Shown piece after piece: positions 6,757-8,424 of a stretch of DNA of 8,424 bases. Location of the stretch: positions 1 through 8,424 of the forward strand of contig CAYYOK010000138.1 in NCBI GenBank assembly GCA_964473205.1, read 5' to 3'. Origin of the DNA: CAYMRL01 sp964473205. GTDB taxonomy: Bacteria > Deinococcota > Deinococci > Deinococcales > Trueperaceae. Positions within the stretch are counted from its first letter, which is position 1. The number at the start of each line of letters is the position of its first letter. Both the position numbers and the translations under genes were made by a program. Below the pieces are notes generated by a model, which saw nothing but the letters and a program-made list of their open reading frames with translations, was not told where the DNA came from and searched no databases.

Positions 6757-6814
6757 ACGAGTCGCCCTAGCGTGCCGCAGGTAGGTTGCGCCTCATGGCG
6801 AGACGCCGTGGCGG

Positions 6815-8424
6815 CTAGCCGCCCGACCTGAACATGTCGGCCATGCTCTTGCCGAGCAGCTTGCTGGAGATGAACACCAGCAGCAGCGTGAACACGATGA
6901 CGATCGAGCCCATCGCGCTCGCCGGCGCGATGCGGTGCGAGTTCAGGTACTCGAAGATCGCGATCGACACGGTCTTGGTCTGGCCGGAGAAGAGCATGAT
7001 CGTCACGCTCAGCTCGCCGATGAGGGTGGCGAACACCAGGATCGCGCCCGCCAGCATCCCCGGCGCGATCAGCGGCAGCGTCACCTTGCGCATGGTCCTC
7101 GCCCAGGTCGCGCCGCAGATCGTCGACGCCTCCTCGAGCTGCGGATCCACCTGCCCGATGCTCGCCGACACCGACCGGAACGCGTACGCCAAGCGCCTGA
7201 CGAAGTAGGCGAAGACCAGGATCAGCGTCGTGCCGGTCAGCACGATGGGTCCGCTGTTGAAGGTCGTCAGGTAAGCCACGCCGGTGACGATGCCGGGCAG
7301 CACGAACGGCAGCATGATCGTCAGGTCCAGGAGCCACTTGCCGGTGAAGCGCTTGCGCAGCGAGACGTAGGCGGTGATGGTCCCGAACGCCAACGCCATC
7401 AGCGTGGCCGCGCCGGCGAGCCCGACGCTGTTGATGATCGGCTGCATCACGCGGCCGAGGATCAGCTCGTAGTTGCCGAGGCCGTACTCGGTCGGCAACC
7501 TGGTGCCTGCCCAACGCGTGGCGAACGAGGAGAACACCACCATCGCCTGCGGGATGAGGGCGAGGGCCATCAGGCCCCAGACGTAGACGTTGCCGAAGAT
7601 GCGCGCGCCCAGCGACGACGCCTGCGCCGCAGCCTGCGTGGTGCCGGTCAGGGTGACGAAGCGCTTCTTGCCGCTGAAGCGCCGGATGAGCAGCAGGAAC
7701 GCGAGCACCATCAGCACGTTGACGACCGAGATGGCGGCGGCGCCGTTGAGGTTGAAGAAGCCCTCGACCTGGAACAGGATCAACGTCGGCAGCACGTAGT
7801 AGTCGGAGCCGAGCACCGACGGCACGCCGACGTTGCCGAGCGCACGGATGAACACGATGATCGCGCCTGACGCGATAGAGGGCGCCACCAGCGGGAAGGT
7901 GACGGTGCGCAGCACGCGCCAGCGCGACGCGCCCATGATCTGCGCCGACTCCTCGATGTAGGGGTCGGAGGCCGCCAGCGCGCCCTGGACGATCAGGAAC
8001 ACGAACGGGAAGTAGGAGAGCGACAGGGCGAGGATGATCCCGAACGGTCCGAAGATCGACGGCAGCGTGATGCCGAACCACTCGCTTAAGTAGTAGGTGA
8101 CGATCCCGTTGCGCCCTAGCAGCAGCACCCACGAGTAGGCGCCGATGAACGGCGGCGCGATCAGCGGGATCACCGAGAGCGACAGCAGCAGGTTCTTGAA
8201 CGGGATCTTGATGCGCGCCGTCGCGTAGGCGGCCGGCAGGGCGATGAGGGTGGCGATGGCCGTCGTCGCCAGCGAGACCACCAGCGAGTGCCGGAACGCC
8301 GACATGTACAGGGACGACGTCCAGAAGCGCCTGAAGTTGACGAGCGAGATGTTCTCGAACGACAGCGCCGAGCCTTGCGGTACCAGGCTGGACAGCAGCG
8401 ACTTGCCGATGGGGTAGACCAGCA
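6815..8424 (-). CDS. Two-domain ABC permease, Fe(3+)/polyamine/phosphonate importer class (5' end beyond right edge)
   Basis: Inner-membrane permease with two fused binding-protein-dependent transport domains, the architecture of FbpB/AfuB-type ferric iron permeases and some phosphonate or thiamine permeases. 535 residues are visible. Each half carries the EAA loop that docks on the ATPase: EESAQIMGASRWRVLRTVTF at about 7895-7954, and EEASTICGATWARTMRKVTL at about 7076-7135, each followed by PL(V/I)APxxxxGAI. GELSVTIMLFSGQTKTVSIA (residues 430-449 from the internal Met) is typical of the iron(III) group. The frame stays open from the ATG at 8305 to the window edge through 39 hydrophobic/loop codons (including LVYPIGKSLL), so that ATG is internal; the family usually has about 550 residues. 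The cognate binding protein and ATPase are not here. Iron is the likeliest substrate but is not shown. Confidence 0.9.
   Translation of the reverse strand, partial: LVYPIGKSLLSSLVPQGSALSFENISLVNFRRFWTSSLYMSAFRHSLVVSLATTAIATLIALPAAYATARIKIPFKNLLLSLSVIPLIAPPFIGAYSWVLLLGRNGIVTYYLSEWFGITLPSIFGPFGIILALSLSYFPFVFLIVQGALAASDPYIEESAQIMGASRWRVLRTVTFPLVAPSIASGAIIVFIRALGNVGVPSVLGSDYYVLPTLILFQVEGFFNLNGAAAISVVNVLMVLAFLLLIRRFSGKKRFVTLTGTTQAAAQASSLGARIFGNVYVWGLMALALIPQAMVVFSSFATRWAGTRLPTEYGLGNYELILGRVMQPIINSVGLAGAATLMALAFGTITAYVSLRKRFTGKWLLDLTIMLPFVLPGIVTGVAYLTTFNSGPIVLTGTTLILVFAYFVRRLAYAFRSVSASIGQVDPQLEEASTICGATWARTMRKVTLPLIAPGMLAGAILVFATLIGELSVTIMLFSGQTKTVSIAIFEYLNSHRIAPASAMGSIVIVFTLLLVFISSKLLGKSMADMFRSGG

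Noticed and set aside
6779..6814. Terminator hairpin after the FbpB-like permease
   Set aside because: Only a short GGCG/CGCC stem with a 3-nt loop, plus a mismatched extension, can be drawn, and no T-run follows.
5431..7870. Plus-strand open frames at 5431-6570 and 6935-7870
   Set aside because: Mirror frames of the ligase and permease genes, rich in Arg, Gln, His and Asp, without domain features.
6567..8132. 521-codon minus-strand frame spanning the permease, the gap and the ligase start
   Set aside because: It is an out-of-frame shadow: Arg/His/Pro/Ala-rich, with no membrane segments, and overlapping two genes with clear motifs.
1..8424. CRISPR array, tRNA/rRNA, insertion sequence, phage or defence genes
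   Set aside because: No regularly spaced repeats, no tRNA-like cloverleaf, no transposase or integrase motifs, and the coding frames leave only gaps of 53-137 nt.

Overview
This is a high-GC stretch with one-directional gene layout: all six protein genes lie on the minus strand and are transcribed from the right edge towards the left. The third-position G/C bias, GTG starts at three genes and short intergenic gaps fit a free-living GC-rich bacterium. The amino acid-binding protein has a cleavable signal peptide and no lipobox cysteine, which argues against a typical Gram-positive or actinobacterial origin. The overall style, including a TANNNT-like box close to a start codon, would suit Deinococcota such as the Trueperaceae, but that is only a low-confidence guess; a GC-rich proteobacterium or Chloroflexi member is not excluded.

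Reading in the direction of transcription: (1) 8424-6815, the 3' part of a large two-domain ABC permease of the Fe(3+)/polyamine/phosphonate importer class (FbpB-like), whose start lies beyond the right edge. (2) 6741-4963, an AMP-forming long-chain acyl-CoA synthetase-type ligase. (3) 4889-796 and on to the left edge, a complete branched-chain amino acid-type (HAAT/Liv) ABC importer in the order livM, livH, livK-like binding protein, livG, livF. The last gene, livF, runs off the left edge and starts with a GTGA overlap on the livG stop.

The ligase and the Liv genes probably form one functional unit. From memory of the families, both ATPases, LivM and the ligase resemble a subfamily in which a Liv-type importer is encoded beside an AMP-binding acyl-CoA ligase. 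The likely role is import of an organic acid (branched, aromatic or fatty acyl) followed by CoA activation, rather than plain leucine uptake; the substrate cannot be read from the sequence. The FbpB-like permease belongs to a separate importer whose binding protein and ATPase are not in the window.

Non-coding structure is limited to short gaps: a perfect 10-bp hairpin between livK and livG, an 8-bp hairpin between the ligase gene and livM, a 137-nt leader with a strong ribosome-binding site before livK, and a possible -10 box just upstream of the ligase start. I see no RNA genes, mobile elements, CRISPR arrays or phage genes. The region looks like ordinary metabolic and transport DNA; I did not find evidence for an undescribed system.
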